Shown here piece after piece: positions 18,074 through 25,736 of a stretch of DNA of 64,000 nucleotides. Made by a program: the position numbers and the translations under genes. Position 1 is the stretch's first letter. Every line of letters begins with the position of its first letter. The DNA is from Palsa-504 sp963834685 (GTDB taxonomy: Bacteria > Actinomycetota > Actinomycetes > Streptosporangiales > Streptosporangiaceae): contig CAWICW010000020.1 in the NCBI GenBank assembly GCA_963834685.1, forward strand, positions 1 through 64,000. The letters run 5' to 3'. Under the pieces are notes generated by a model. The model had not been told where the DNA came from and made no database searches. It saw only the letters and a list, made by a program, of their open reading frames with translations.

Positions 18074-18475
18074 TTATTCGGCCGGGTGCCTGGCGTCGTA
18101 GGCGACCTGAGCGGCGCTGATCTCAGGCAGGTGGCTGTCGGCCCAGGTGACTAGCTGGCCGATGGTGTCGAGCAGGGTCAGGCCCATGGGGGTCAGGTCG
18201 TATTCGACCCGCGGCGGGATGACGGGATGGATGGTGCGGGTCACGATGCCGTCCCGCTCCAGCCCGCGCAGCGTGACGGTCAGCATCCTGGCCGTGATGC
18301 CGTCGACCGAGCGGTGCAGTTCGCTGAACCGCTTGGTGCCCTGACCGAGCAGGTCGATCACGTACATCGACCACTTGTCACCAACCCGCTGCAGGACTTC
18401 GCGGGCGCGGCAGGCCGACGGTTCGCCCCCCGCCGCAGCAGACGGGCAAACCGGGTCGACGTGCCCGGAATCCAC
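18074..18475 (-). CDS. HxlR-family winged-helix transcriptional regulator
   Basis: A 133-residue HxlR (DUF24) regulator. The core begins CRAREVLQRVGDKWSMYVID and continues RFSELHRSVDGITARMLTVTLRGLERDG, the recognition helix and wing. The end is PPRVEYDLTPMGLTLLDTI. The start at GTG 18475 is favoured because GGAGGAGGG lies 6 bases upstream; a longer GTG start at 18499 has no such site. HxlR proteins bind DNA as dimers and often sense thiol stress, electrophiles or aldehydes through Cys. One Cys lies just before the HTH (ACRAR). It is divergent from yceI across an intergenic region with duplicated operator-like palindromes, so it probably controls both genes. Confidence 0.88.
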   Translation of the reverse strand: MDSGHVDPVCPSAAAGGEPSACRAREVLQRVGDKWSMYVIDLLGQGTKRFSELHRSVDGITARMLTVTLRGLERDGIVTRTIHPVIPPRVEYDLTPMGLTLLDTIGQLVTWADSHLPEISAAQVAYDARHPAE

Positions 18476-18531
18476 GAAAATCCCTCCTCCGTATCCCACC
18501 AGGTTACTTCGCGCGGCCCGGCCGGCGAAGA

Positions 18532-18567
18532 GCTTGACGCTTCAACATTTAGTGCTTGACGCTTCAA
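18532..18567. promoter_or_regulatory. Duplicated operator-like element between hxlR-type gene and yceI
   Basis: GCTTGACGCTTCAA occurs twice, at 18532-18545 and 18554-18567, 22 bases apart, i.e. two helical turns on the same DNA face. Each copy is itself a CTTGA-n4-TCAA(G) inverted repeat. The second copy covers the -35 region of the yceI promoter, so binding would block it. The adjacent HxlR protein is the obvious candidate binder. Confidence 0.65.
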
Positions 18568-18584
18568 GTATAACGGGTTACTAT
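18556..18584 (+). promoter_or_regulatory. Sigma-70-type promoter of yceI
   Basis: TTGACG at 18556-18561 and TACTAT at 18579-18584, 17 bases apart, upstream of the yceI start at 18647. The -35 lies inside the second operator-like repeat. Spacing and context are good; the start of transcription is inferred. Confidence 0.5.
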
Positions 18585-18646
18585 AAGGAAGCAAGGCACG
18601 CAAGCGTACTTGCACACAAGAGAGTATCAAGTTACCTGGAGGCATA

Positions 18647-19216
18647 ATGACCACCGCCGCGGTGAAGATTCCCGGCTACGTCGCCGGATCCTGGACCATC
18701 GACCCCGTGCACTCTGAGGTGTCCTTCGTCGTCCGTCACATGATGGTGAGCAAGGTCCGTGGCCGTTTCGACAAGTTCGAGGGCGCGATCACGACCGCCC
18801 CGGACCCGCTGCAGTCGACCGTGACCGCCACCGTCGACCTCAGCTCGGTGAACACCGGGAACGAGACCAGGGACAACCACATCCGCAGCGAGGACTTCTT
18901 CCACGTCGAGAAGCACCCCACGATGACCTTCCGCTCCACCGGAATCCGCCCCGAGGGCGAGAACTTCCTGCTCGACGGTGACCTCACCCTCCACGGCGTC
19001 ACCAAGCCGGTGACGTTCTTCCTGGAGCTGAACGGCTTCGGCCCCGACCCGTACGGCGGCACCCGCTCCGGCTTCTCGGCCACCACCGAGATCAACCGCA
19101 ACGACTGGGACGTCAGCTTCAACGGTGCGATCCCCGGCACTAACAACGCCATGGTCCTCAGCGACAAGGTCACGATCAACCTGGAGATCGAAGCCGTCCT
19201 CAGTCAGGGCGAGTAA
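18647..19216 (+). CDS. yceI: YceI-family protein
   Basis: A 189-residue lipocalin-like beta-barrel protein without a signal peptide, the usual cytoplasmic form in actinomycetes. Motifs are WTIDPVHSEVSFVVRHMM near the N-terminus, KFEGAITTAPDP, HIRSEDFFHVEKHPTMTFRS and GDLTLHGVTKPVTFFLELNG. YceI proteins bind polyisoprenoid or long-chain amphiphiles; some respond to acid or osmotic stress. The ATG at 18647 has GGAGG upstream. The HxlR gene next door is a frequent partner of yceI, which points to stress-regulated expression. It ends in an excellent intrinsic terminator. Confidence 0.92.
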   Translation: MTTAAVKIPGYVAGSWTIDPVHSEVSFVVRHMMVSKVRGRFDKFEGAITTAPDPLQSTVTATVDLSSVNTGNETRDNHIRSEDFFHVEKHPTMTFRSTGIRPEGENFLLDGDLTLHGVTKPVTFFLELNGFGPDPYGGTRSGFSATTEINRNDWDVSFNGAIPGTNNAMVLSDKVTINLEIEAVLSQGE

Positions 19217-19244
19217 ACCAGCACCACCAGCACCGCCCGCCAGA

Positions 19245-19300
19245 GCGCTGGGCCGAGGGAACCGTCAGCACGGCCCCCTCGGCTCAGCGCGTTTTATTTT
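19245..19300 (+). terminator. Intrinsic terminator after yceI
   Basis: A 15-bp stem (19245-19259 with 19276-19290, one G-T pair) with a 16-base loop is followed directly by GTTTTATTTT. This is a classic rho-independent terminator, unusual in its clear T-run for this GC-rich window. Confidence 0.85.
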
Positions 19301-19325
19301 CGGCCGAACGGACCACGGTGCCTGC

Positions 19326-19604
19326 TCAGCCGCCCACACCGTGCTTCTCGAGGTAGTCGAGGTAGAGCGGGCGCAGCGCCTCGGCCACGTCACCCTTCCC
19401 CGAGTCGATCGCGTCGGCGAGCAGGGCGGTCACCTTCGTGATATCCCGCCCGGCCTCGATGTCGTGTCCCTCGGAGGCCTCGGCCGCCGGGATGGCCCGC
19501 AGCAGCTCCCACAGGAACTCCACGTCGACGTGATGCAGGGCCCGCCGTACGGCCATGTCATGCAGCTCGCGGGAGGGTAGCGCGTCCAGTTCATCGCGGG
19601 TCAC
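19326..19604 (-). CDS. Small conserved hypothetical protein downstream of malQ
   Basis: A 92-residue helical, acidic protein with no recognised domain (starts MTRDELDALPSRELHDMAVRRA). The frame overlaps the end of the malQ gene by 14 bases and its GTG start could be used by translational coupling. Composition is ordinary for the genome, with no signal peptide and no Cys. Coding potential is supported by strong third-position GC and by its place in the operon. The function is unknown; a partner role with MalQ is only suggested by adjacency. Confidence 0.65.
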   Translation of the reverse strand: MTRDELDALPSRELHDMAVRRALHHVDVEFLWELLRAIPAAEASEGHDIEAGRDITKVTALLADAIDSGKGDVAEALRPLYLDYLEKHGVGG

Positions 19605-21452
19605 GCGTGGACTCTATCTCCTCGGCACCCCTCGCACCGCGCCGGCCGCCGGACGCGGCCTGGACGACGGCCCGGACGCCCTCGTGTGCGGGCAGGTCCT
19701 CGAGCAGGACCGGCGCTCCCTCCCCGTCGGCGAGCGGGATCCGCCAGTTCGGGTACTCGTTCACCGTCCCCGGCAGGTTCTGCGGCCGGCGTGCGCCCAC
19801 CGCCTCGGCCAGCGACACGCCGATCAGCATGGCCGGCGTCCGCGCCAGGAAGCCGTACAGGGCGACCGTGAACTCCTCCGGCGTCACCCCGGCGGCCCCG
19901 TCCGGCCGGGCGAGGAGGCCTTCGCGGGCCAGCATCGCGAGCCATCCGTCCATCTCGGCCCGGGCGGCGGCCCGCTCGTCCGCCTCCGGCTCGGTGAGCA
20001 GGCCGAGCTCGGCACGGATGGTGACCTGCTGCCCAGTGAGGAACGTCGCGGCGGGCGGCATGTCATGCGTGCCGACCGTGGCCAGGCAGCCCCGGCGCCA
20101 CCCGCCCGGCGGACGCGGCGTGCCGTCCTGACAGCGTTCGAACCAGAGTATGGACGTGCCGAGCACCCGGCGGTGAGCCAGGAAGTCGCGCAGCCACGGC
20201 TCGACCGTGCCGAGATCCTCCCCGATGGCCAGCGCCTGCGCGCGGGCCGCCTCGGCGCACAGCACGTTCCCGATCAGCTCGTGGTCATAGCGCACGTAGG
20301 TGCCCTGGCCGGGGGTCATCCCGGCGGGTATCCACCACAGCCGGGCCAGCCCCATGACGTGGTCGATGCGCAAGCCCCCGGCGTTCCGCATGGTGGCCGC
20401 GGTGAGCTCGGCCACCGGCCGGCCTGCGCGGCCAGCCAGCCGGGGTGCCACGGCGGCAGCGTCCAGTCCTGGCCACGCTGGTTGAATTCGTCCGGCGGCG
20501 CGCCGACGCTCATGCCCGTGACGATCACGTCCTGCCGGGCCCACGCGTCGGCGCCGCCCGGATGCGCGCCGACGGCCAGGTCGTTGATCACGCCGATGCT
20601 CATGCCGGCCCGCCGGGCCGCGCGCTGCGCGGCGACCGCCTGCTCGGCGGTCAGCCACTGCAGCCAGGCGTGGAAGTCCACCCGGTCGGCCCGCGCCTGG
20701 CGCAGCGCCGCCACCTCCGGCGAACGCGGATCGGCGAGCGCGGCCGGCCACGTCCGCCAGTCCGGGCCGTGCACCTCCGCGATCGCGCACCAGATCGCCC
20801 AGTCCTGCACCGCCTCCAGGTCGCGGGCCCGGAAGGCATCAAGCTCGGTCTGGCGCCCGGGGCTGAGCCCCGCCGCGCGGATGATCTCCAGCGCCGCACG
20901 TTTGGCCGCCCAGACCGCGTCCCGGTCGATCAGGGCCGCCGTCCGGCTGGCCGCGCGCAGCGGTGCACCGAGCGCGTCGACCCGGGCCCGGTCACCCGCG
21001 CCGAGCCTGGCGTACTCGGGGACGTCCTCGATGCGCAGGTAGAGCGGGGACAGGTGGCGCCTGGTCATGGCCAGGTACGGGGACGGGCTGATCGGAGCGG
21101 TCGGCTCGGCCGCGTGCAGCGGGTTGACCAGCACGAAGTCCGCGCCCAGCGCGGTGCCGCTCCACGCGGCGAGGTCGGCCAGGTCGCGCAGATCGCCATG
21201 CCCCCAGGAGCCGCGGGAGCGCACCGAGTACAGCTGCACGGCGAAACCCCAGGACCTGCGGCGCGGAAACGGCGCCACTGCCTCGCCCGCCGGCGCCTTC
21301 GCCGCGGCCGGGCATCGCTCGTCATCCAGCGCCTCAAGGACGGCCGCCAGCGTCTCGTCGATGACCTCGACGACGCGGCCCCGCCAGTTCTGGTACGCGA
21401 CCGCCACGCCGTGCGCCTGGGCCCGGCGGATGAGTTCTGCCCGTCCTGTCAC
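19591..21452 (-). pseudogene. malQ: 4-alpha-glucanotransferase (amylomaltase), frameshifted
   Basis: GH77 amylomaltase that transfers alpha-1,4-glucan segments in maltodextrin and glycogen metabolism. The first part (GTG 21452) has the GFAVQLYSVRSRGSWGHGDL and GADFVLVNPLHAAEP segments. The frame breaks near 20412-20430 after PPWHPGWLAAQAGR and resumes as RPVAELTAATMRNAGGLRIDHVMGL, which holds the catalytic Asp. GEDLGTVEP (acid/base Glu) and VGTHDMPP (third carboxylate) follow. Joined, it is about 620 residues, slightly shorter than many actinomycete MalQ proteins. All three catalytic carboxylates are present, so the break is the only defect. It lies in a GGCCGGCC run, a typical place for a sequencing indel. 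Confidence 0.85.
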
Positions 21453-21559
21453 CGCACTAGTGTGCTCCCCGAAAGCCCCAACCGAGGACGGGGCATCTCA
21501 GTCTTAGTGGGCAGAAGGACTCCGCAATCAGCGGATCCCGTGCATACAGGACGATTGTC

Positions 21560-22138
21560 ATGAAGCTTCTTCCCACCACAGCCCGGCGGGTGGTCGCGGT
21601 CGCCGCCGCGGCCGTAGCCGGCCTGGCCATTTCCACCGCCGCCTACGCCGCTACCTCGTCAGGCACGGCGGCCGCCTCGGCCGCCTCCATCTCCAGGTGC
21701 ACTGCCAGTGACCTCGGCGTCTGGCTTGCGGTCAACGAGGGCAACGGCGCCGCCGGCACCATCTACTATCCGCTTGAGTTCACCAACCTGAGCCACCACA
21801 CGTGCTACCTGTATGGCTACCCGGGCGTCTCCGCACTGGACCACAACGGGAACCAGCTCGGCAGCCCGGCGGGCTGGGGCAGCCTGAAGGGCGCGCGCAT
21901 CGTGAACATCGCGCCCGGCGCGACCGCGCACACGCTGCTGGCCTACCACGACGCCGCGGTCACCACCGAGCCCGGATGCGACCCGGTGTTCTCGGCGGCG
22001 CTGCTGCGCGTCTACCCGCCCGGCCAGCGCAGCTACACCTTCGCGGCCTTCTCGTTCGAGGCGTGCTCGCACGCCGGGCCGATCTGGATGAGCATCACCG
22101 AGCCGATCGTCCCCGGCGTGGGCACGGTCTACGGCTGA
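21560..22138 (+). CDS. Secreted DUF4232 domain protein
   Basis: A 192-residue exported protein. Residues 1-29 form a Sec signal peptide (positive MKLLPTTARR, Ala-rich core, AYA cleavage site). The DUF4232 domain follows: RCTASDLGVWL, then YYPLEFTNLSHHTCYLYGYPGVSAL, and four further Cys-containing strands ending FEACSHAGPIWMSI. Four conserved Cys residues probably make two disulfides. This domain is abundant in actinomycetes; its function is not established and a beta-sandwich surface protein is the usual prediction. It stands alone, convergent with the F420-type reductase, with a hairpin between the two. Confidence 0.85.
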   Translation: MKLLPTTARRVVAVAAAAVAGLAISTAAYAATSSGTAAASAASISRCTASDLGVWLAVNEGNGAAGTIYYPLEFTNLSHHTCYLYGYPGVSALDHNGNQLGSPAGWGSLKGARIVNIAPGATAHTLLAYHDAAVTTEPGCDPVFSAALLRVYPPGQRSYTFAAFSFEACSHAGPIWMSITEPIVPGVGTVYG

Positions 22139-22152
22139 GTCGTTACGCCCTC

Positions 22153-22191
22153 CTGACGCCGCCTCGCCGGGCTTCCGCGGGGCGGCGTCAG
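22153..22191. terminator. Hairpin between convergent DUF4232 and reductase genes
   Basis: Arms CTGACGCCGCC (22153-22163) and its complement (22181-22191) flank a GC-rich loop. It sits between two convergent genes and could serve both. It overlaps the last codon of the reductase gene. Confidence 0.55.
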
Positions 22192-22637
22192 CTTTCGCCG
22201 ACCGGTTCCAGGACGAACACCGGGATCTGCCGCGTGGTCTTCCGCTGGTATTCCGCGTAAGGCGGGTATGCGGCGACCGCCCGCTCCCACCACGCGGCAC
22301 GCTCCTCGCCGCTGACCTCGCGGGCCCTCATATCCTGCTTGTGCGGCCCGTCCTGCACCTCGACCAGGGGATTCGCGCGCACGTTGTAGTACCACACCGG
22401 ATGCTTCGGGGCGCCGCCCTTGGACGCCACCATGGCGTACCGGCCGTCGTGCTCGACCCGCATGACCGGCGTCTTGCGCACCTTGCCGCTGCTGGCGCCA
22501 AGATTGGTCACGATCACCACCGGAAGCCCGGTGTCGCGCAGCGTCAGGCCCTGCGTCCCGCCGGAGCCCTCGTACAGCTCGACCTGATCGCGCACCCAGG
22601 CCTGGGTGCTCGGCTCGTATTCTCCTTCAACAGGCAT
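22188..22637 (-). CDS. Deazaflavin (F420)-dependent nitroreductase family protein (DDN-like)
   Basis: A 149-residue split-barrel protein of the DDN/FDOR-A family, which bind F420 and reduce quinones or nitro compounds. Recognisable parts are PVVIVTNLGASSGKVRKTPVMRVE, GRYAMVASKGGAPKHPVWYYNV, NPLVEVQDG and the C-terminal YAEYQRKTTRQIPVFVLEP. All are characteristic of the family. The start is placed at ATG 22637 (MPVEGEYEPST), the usual N-terminus; the frame is open back to 22715, but that stretch has no homology. No partner gene is near. The physiological electron acceptor is unknown. Confidence 0.88.
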   Translation of the reverse strand: MPVEGEYEPSTQAWVRDQVELYEGSGGTQGLTLRDTGLPVVIVTNLGASSGKVRKTPVMRVEHDGRYAMVASKGGAPKHPVWYYNVRANPLVEVQDGPHKQDMRAREVSGEERAAWWERAVAAYPPYAEYQRKTTRQIPVFVLEPVGES

Positions 22638-22854
22638 GGCGCTATTCAATACCAGACGCCGCGCAACCCCGGCGCCCCGGGCCACGTCTGACGGCCGCGA
22701 TCCCGCGTGACACACCCGACAACTGGTACCAGATGGACGCCTGCCTGAGCCCGCCGACCTGCCTCAGCAAGAAGCCCAGATCTCCGCCATGCTCAGCACC
22801 GTCCGGATTACCAAAGGTGACTAACGGGGCCGACACCTGCCTGGCCGCAGCCAG

Positions 22855-23649
22855 TTATGCGGCGTGAGGGCGCGGAGCCATAAGCCCGGCGACGCTACCA
22901 ACGATGTAATTGGTGTAGGTATGGAGTAAGATAGCAACTCGTCCTGCGATGACCCGGCTCGGGATCAGGTAAATCGCGAGGTCGCCGTCCACGATGAAAA
23001 ACCAGTCGATCAATTCCGGATCGTAAGGAACCAGGCGTTCCCGATTGCCGACCGAATAGGGCCTTCGGCCGACCACCACCGTCCAGCCGTCCTTGCTGAA
23101 GCATGTCGTCGTCTTGACCTGTACTCGCTTGACTCCCTCCTGCATCGATACCAGCAGGTCATAAACGGCAGGCTCCAAGGGGACCGCCACGTTGAACCCG
23201 CACAGCGAGAACCAGGATGCGGCGATGGATGTGGCCGCATCACGCAAGTAGCGAAGGTCCGGCTTTATTTCGGCAGATCCCTGAGAGCTCGCAGTGGGGT
23301 TCTTCAGGTGCGCGAGGTCGAGTCCCAGGCGCATCGCATGAGCTTTAACCCGTGTACGCCCATCCCCGCTATGTGGCGCCAAGCCGAGCGTCATAAGCAA
23401 TTCGTCCCAGGACTGGGCATCAATGACAGCGCGCCTCAGTTGCGCGTCGGACCACCCGCGCTTTCCCTTGAAATGGGATGTATCCAGCCCGAGGCGGACA
23501 ACCTGGCGCTTCATGATCCGGATCGCTCCGGCGGAGTTGGGGCGCAATCCTAGCGCGCGCATCACGTCGCGCCAGTTCGTGGCCGCCGCGACAGCATCCT
23601 TTAGCTGGGCGTCCGACCACGGGCATTCTGATTTTGATGGTTGATCCAC
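22855..23649 (-). CDS. Duplicated DNA-binding modules fused to a PD-(D/E)XK_5-like nuclease domain
   Basis: A 264-residue protein. Residues 9-62 and 65-116 are two copies of one module (WSDAQLxxAV ... LGL ... RLGLD-x-x-H-x-K), a small helical unit seen in HNH and other endonuclease-like proteins of actinobacteria and phages. Residues ~130-235 resemble the group I intron-type PD-(D/E)XK endonuclease fold: GFNVAVPLEPAVYDLLV (Asp164), then RVQVKTT (Gln177, Lys179), then IDWFFIVDGDLAIYLIP. The usual first Glu is not obvious. Base composition is visibly lower in GC than its neighbours. It starts 57 bases past the 3' end of tRNA-Pro on the same strand, a classic insertion spot. It is likely mobile or defence-related; its activity is unproven. 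Confidence 0.65.
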   Translation of the reverse strand: MDQPSKSECPWSDAQLKDAVAAATNWRDVMRALGLRPNSAGAIRIMKRQVVRLGLDTSHFKGKRGWSDAQLRRAVIDAQSWDELLMTLGLAPHSGDGRTRVKAHAMRLGLDLAHLKNPTASSQGSAEIKPDLRYLRDAATSIAASWFSLCGFNVAVPLEPAVYDLLVSMQEGVKRVQVKTTTCFSKDGWTVVVGRRPYSVGNRERLVPYDPELIDWFFIVDGDLAIYLIPSRVIAGRVAILLHTYTNYIVGSVAGLMAPRPHAA

Positions 23650-23706
23650 ATCAGAACGGTAGCCGGTACTACTGACATTTTGATGCTCAGTTCGAACTGC
23701 CTGTTG

Positions 23707-23781
23707 TCGGGACGCCGGGATTTGAACCCGGGGCCTTCGGTCCCCCAGACCGACACGCTAACCAAACTGCGCCACGTCCCG
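23707..23781 (-). tRNA. tRNA-Pro, anticodon GGG
   Basis: A 75-nt cloverleaf is readable on the minus strand. The acceptor is CGGGACG paired with CGTCCCG, the D-stem is GCGC, the anticodon stem TCGGT/ACCGA closes the loop CTGGGGG with anticodon GGG (reads CCC), and the T-arm is CCGGG-TTCAAAT-CCCGG. The discriminator base is A and no CCA is encoded. A nuclease-like gene lies directly downstream on the same strand. Confidence 0.95.
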
Positions 23782-24003
23782 TTACACCACGGATACAACC
23801 CGTGGTGCCAACCTGCCACCCGCAGATCGGCTCAGTCAGCTTAGCGCAACCGCGGCGCCCGCCGGAACGAACCTGGACCGCCGCACCGCCAGGCATACGT
23901 GCTTCAGGCTGGGTAGAAAGTTACGATGTGCCGGGCATGGCGAGGGTGCCCCGCTCGTTGAAGCCAGAGGGAGCAGCGTGCGGACGGACGGAGGACTGGG
24001 CAG

Positions 24004-24822
24004 TTGAAGGTACTTGGCGCTCGCCGCTCGGTCTCCGGCGATGGCGGCGAAGACGTCGACTACGAGCCGACGCGCCCGCTCCCCAGCCGGAGTCGGCGCA
24101 GCTGGCAGCTCCGCCTGGCCCTCGGGATCGTCAAGATTGCAGCCGTCGTGATCGCTGTGTTCCTGGCCAGCGTCGCCCTGCTGTACGCGTTCACCCCCTC
24201 GGCCAGCCAGGCCACGTCCCTGGCCGCGGCCCAGGCCGCCGAACACCACATCGCCTACCCCGGCCCGCCGGTGCCGCAGTACTTCGCCGAGGCCCTGGTG
24301 GCGACCGAAGACCACCGTTTCTACGCCGACCCGGGCGTGGACCCGCTCGCACTGTTCCGGGTGGCGGCCTCCTGGATCACCGGGCACACCGACGGCGGCG
24401 GCAGCACCATCGACCAGCAGCTCGCCAAGAACCTGTACACCTCGGGCAACAGCAGCTTCCCGCAGATCGTCGAGCAGGTCGCGCTGGCGGTCAAGCTCAA
24501 CCGGGCCTACAGCCGGCCCGAGATCCTGCGCCTGTACGCGGAGATCGCGTACTACGGCCACGGCTACTACGGGCTCCAGGCGGCCAGCTGCGGCTACTTC
24601 GGGCGGACCCCGGATCACCTGACCGTCGTGCAGGCCGCCATGCTGGCCGGCGCGGTGAACGCGCCGACCTACGATGACCCGCTGGTCTACCCGGCCCGGG
24701 CCCGGGCCCGGCTGGTGCACGTCATCGACCGGATGGCCGCCGTCGGGTACCTGACCAAGGCCCAGCAGGACGCCGCGCTCGCCGCGCCCCTGGGCCTGTC
24801 CGCCGTCCGCGGCTGCCAGTAG
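24004..24822 (+). CDS. Monofunctional peptidoglycan glycosyltransferase (GT51)
   Basis: A 272-residue membrane-anchored transglycosylase that polymerises lipid II. A ~35-residue cytoplasmic tail is followed by one membrane helix (residues ~37-62) and the GT51 domain. Motif 1 is EALVATEDHRFYADPGVD, with the catalytic Glu of ATEDHRF. Motif 2 is GGGSTIDQQLAKNLY. Motif 3 is RPEILRLYAEIAYYGHGYYG, with the second Glu. There is no transpeptidase domain and the protein ends soon after the GT51 domain. The start is TTG 24004, supported by GGAGG 9 bases upstream. Two residues at motif 2 differ from the commonest form (STIDQQ for STITQQ), which is tolerated in actinomycetes. The gap 23782-24003 holds no other gene I can support. 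Confidence 0.88.
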   Translation: MKVLGARRSVSGDGGEDVDYEPTRPLPSRSRRSWQLRLALGIVKIAAVVIAVFLASVALLYAFTPSASQATSLAAAQAAEHHIAYPGPPVPQYFAEALVATEDHRFYADPGVDPLALFRVAASWITGHTDGGGSTIDQQLAKNLYTSGNSSFPQIVEQVALAVKLNRAYSRPEILRLYAEIAYYGHGYYGLQAASCGYFGRTPDHLTVVQAAMLAGAVNAPTYDDPLVYPARARARLVHVIDRMAAVGYLTKAQQDAALAAPLGLSAVRGCQ

Positions 24823-24837
24823 GCGCTCACGGCTCGG

Positions 24838-25119
24838 GCTGGGTGCACCCAGGTCCTCACGATCAAGTCCCCGGTAGCGGTGGCCGTCTCCACGCTGGCC
24901 GCGGCGGCCCTGTTCAGCCCGCTACGGCGGCGGGTCCAGCGCGCCGTGGACCGGCGGTTCAACCGGGCCCGCTACGACGCGGACCAGACCGTAGCCGCGT
25001 TCGCGGTCCGGCTGAAGGACCCGGTGGACCTAGACACGGTCCGCGATGACCTGGCCGGAGTGGTGCAGAAGGCCCTGGAACCGGTCCACGTCACGGTCTG
25101 GGTCAGCGAAACCCGGTAA
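24838..25119 (+). pseudogene. 3' remnant of a multi-pass membrane/sensor-type protein
   Basis: About 93 codons that resemble only the C-terminus of a larger actinomycete membrane protein: a last membrane helix (TIKSPVAVAVSTLAAAALF) followed by NPLRRRVQ-like PLRRRVQRAVDRRFNRARYDADQTVAAFA and a helical end finishing VTVWVSETR. The N-terminal sensor/transmembrane part is absent. The only in-frame start (GTG 24880) lies inside the helix without a clear ribosome site. It is squeezed between the GT51 gene and gtrA, so deletion of the front of the gene is the simplest reading. The family match is from memory of similar proteins and should be treated as moderate. Confidence 0.5.
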
Positions 25120-25127
25120 CCCAGCGG

Positions 25128-25610
25128 TCAGGTGCCCGAGGTCTCCGGCTCGAGCTGCTCCGCGGCGGGCGCCTGTTCCTCGGCGTAGAGGAAGACCCAC
25201 CGGCGGTAGCAGTACAGCCGGAACAGCGTGGCCAGGCCGATGCCGATGATGTTGGCCACGTTGTAGGAGAAGTTGTCGGTGAGCCCGAGCCCGTAATGCA
25301 CCACCGCGACGACCCCGTCGGTGATGAGAATCCCGAGACCGTTGAAGAGGAAGAACAACAGGGTCTCGCGGCCCCAGTGGCTGCCCTTGCGGTGCCGGAA
25401 CGCCCAGAACTTGTTGCCCACGAAGGCGAACACCGTGGCCAGCGCGTTGGCCAGCGTCGCCGCGGCTATCGGGCCCAGGCCGAGGCCGGAATGGAAGACG
25501 TTGACCAGGACCAGGGTGAGCACGAACGCGAGGCCGCCGACGATGCCGAACTTGGCGACCTCGTGGATCAGCACCCGGAAGCGCGCGTAGAGGTCACGAA
25601 TGAGAGTCAC
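25128..25610 (-). CDS. GtrA-family membrane protein
   Basis: A 160-residue protein with four predicted membrane helices: FGIVGGLAFVLTLVLVNVF, IAAATLANALATVFAFVGNKFWAF, TLLFFLFNGLGILITDGVVA and VANIIGIGLATLFRLYCYR. This is the GtrA fold, thought to flip or deliver polyprenyl-phosphate sugars across the membrane. The conserved NKFWAFRHRKG and FRLYCYRRWVF loops are present. GTG start at 25610. It stands alone on the minus strand; the closest possible partners in the window are the membrane glycosyltransferase-like proteins at 60-64 kb, but no direct link is shown. Confidence 0.9.
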   Translation of the reverse strand: MTLIRDLYARFRVLIHEVAKFGIVGGLAFVLTLVLVNVFHSGLGLGPIAAATLANALATVFAFVGNKFWAFRHRKGSHWGRETLLFFLFNGLGILITDGVVAVVHYGLGLTDNFSYNVANIIGIGLATLFRLYCYRRWVFLYAEEQAPAAEQLEPETSGT

Positions 25611-25736
25611 CGTGGCGTCGTCCCTCTGCTTGGTCCATCCCGTATAGACCCGACACTATCGTGTCCCCTGGTGTGGTATGGGAGGGGCGGCAAAACCGTT
25701 CGAGGAATGTCATAACCCCCGGCTAGCCTGGATCAG

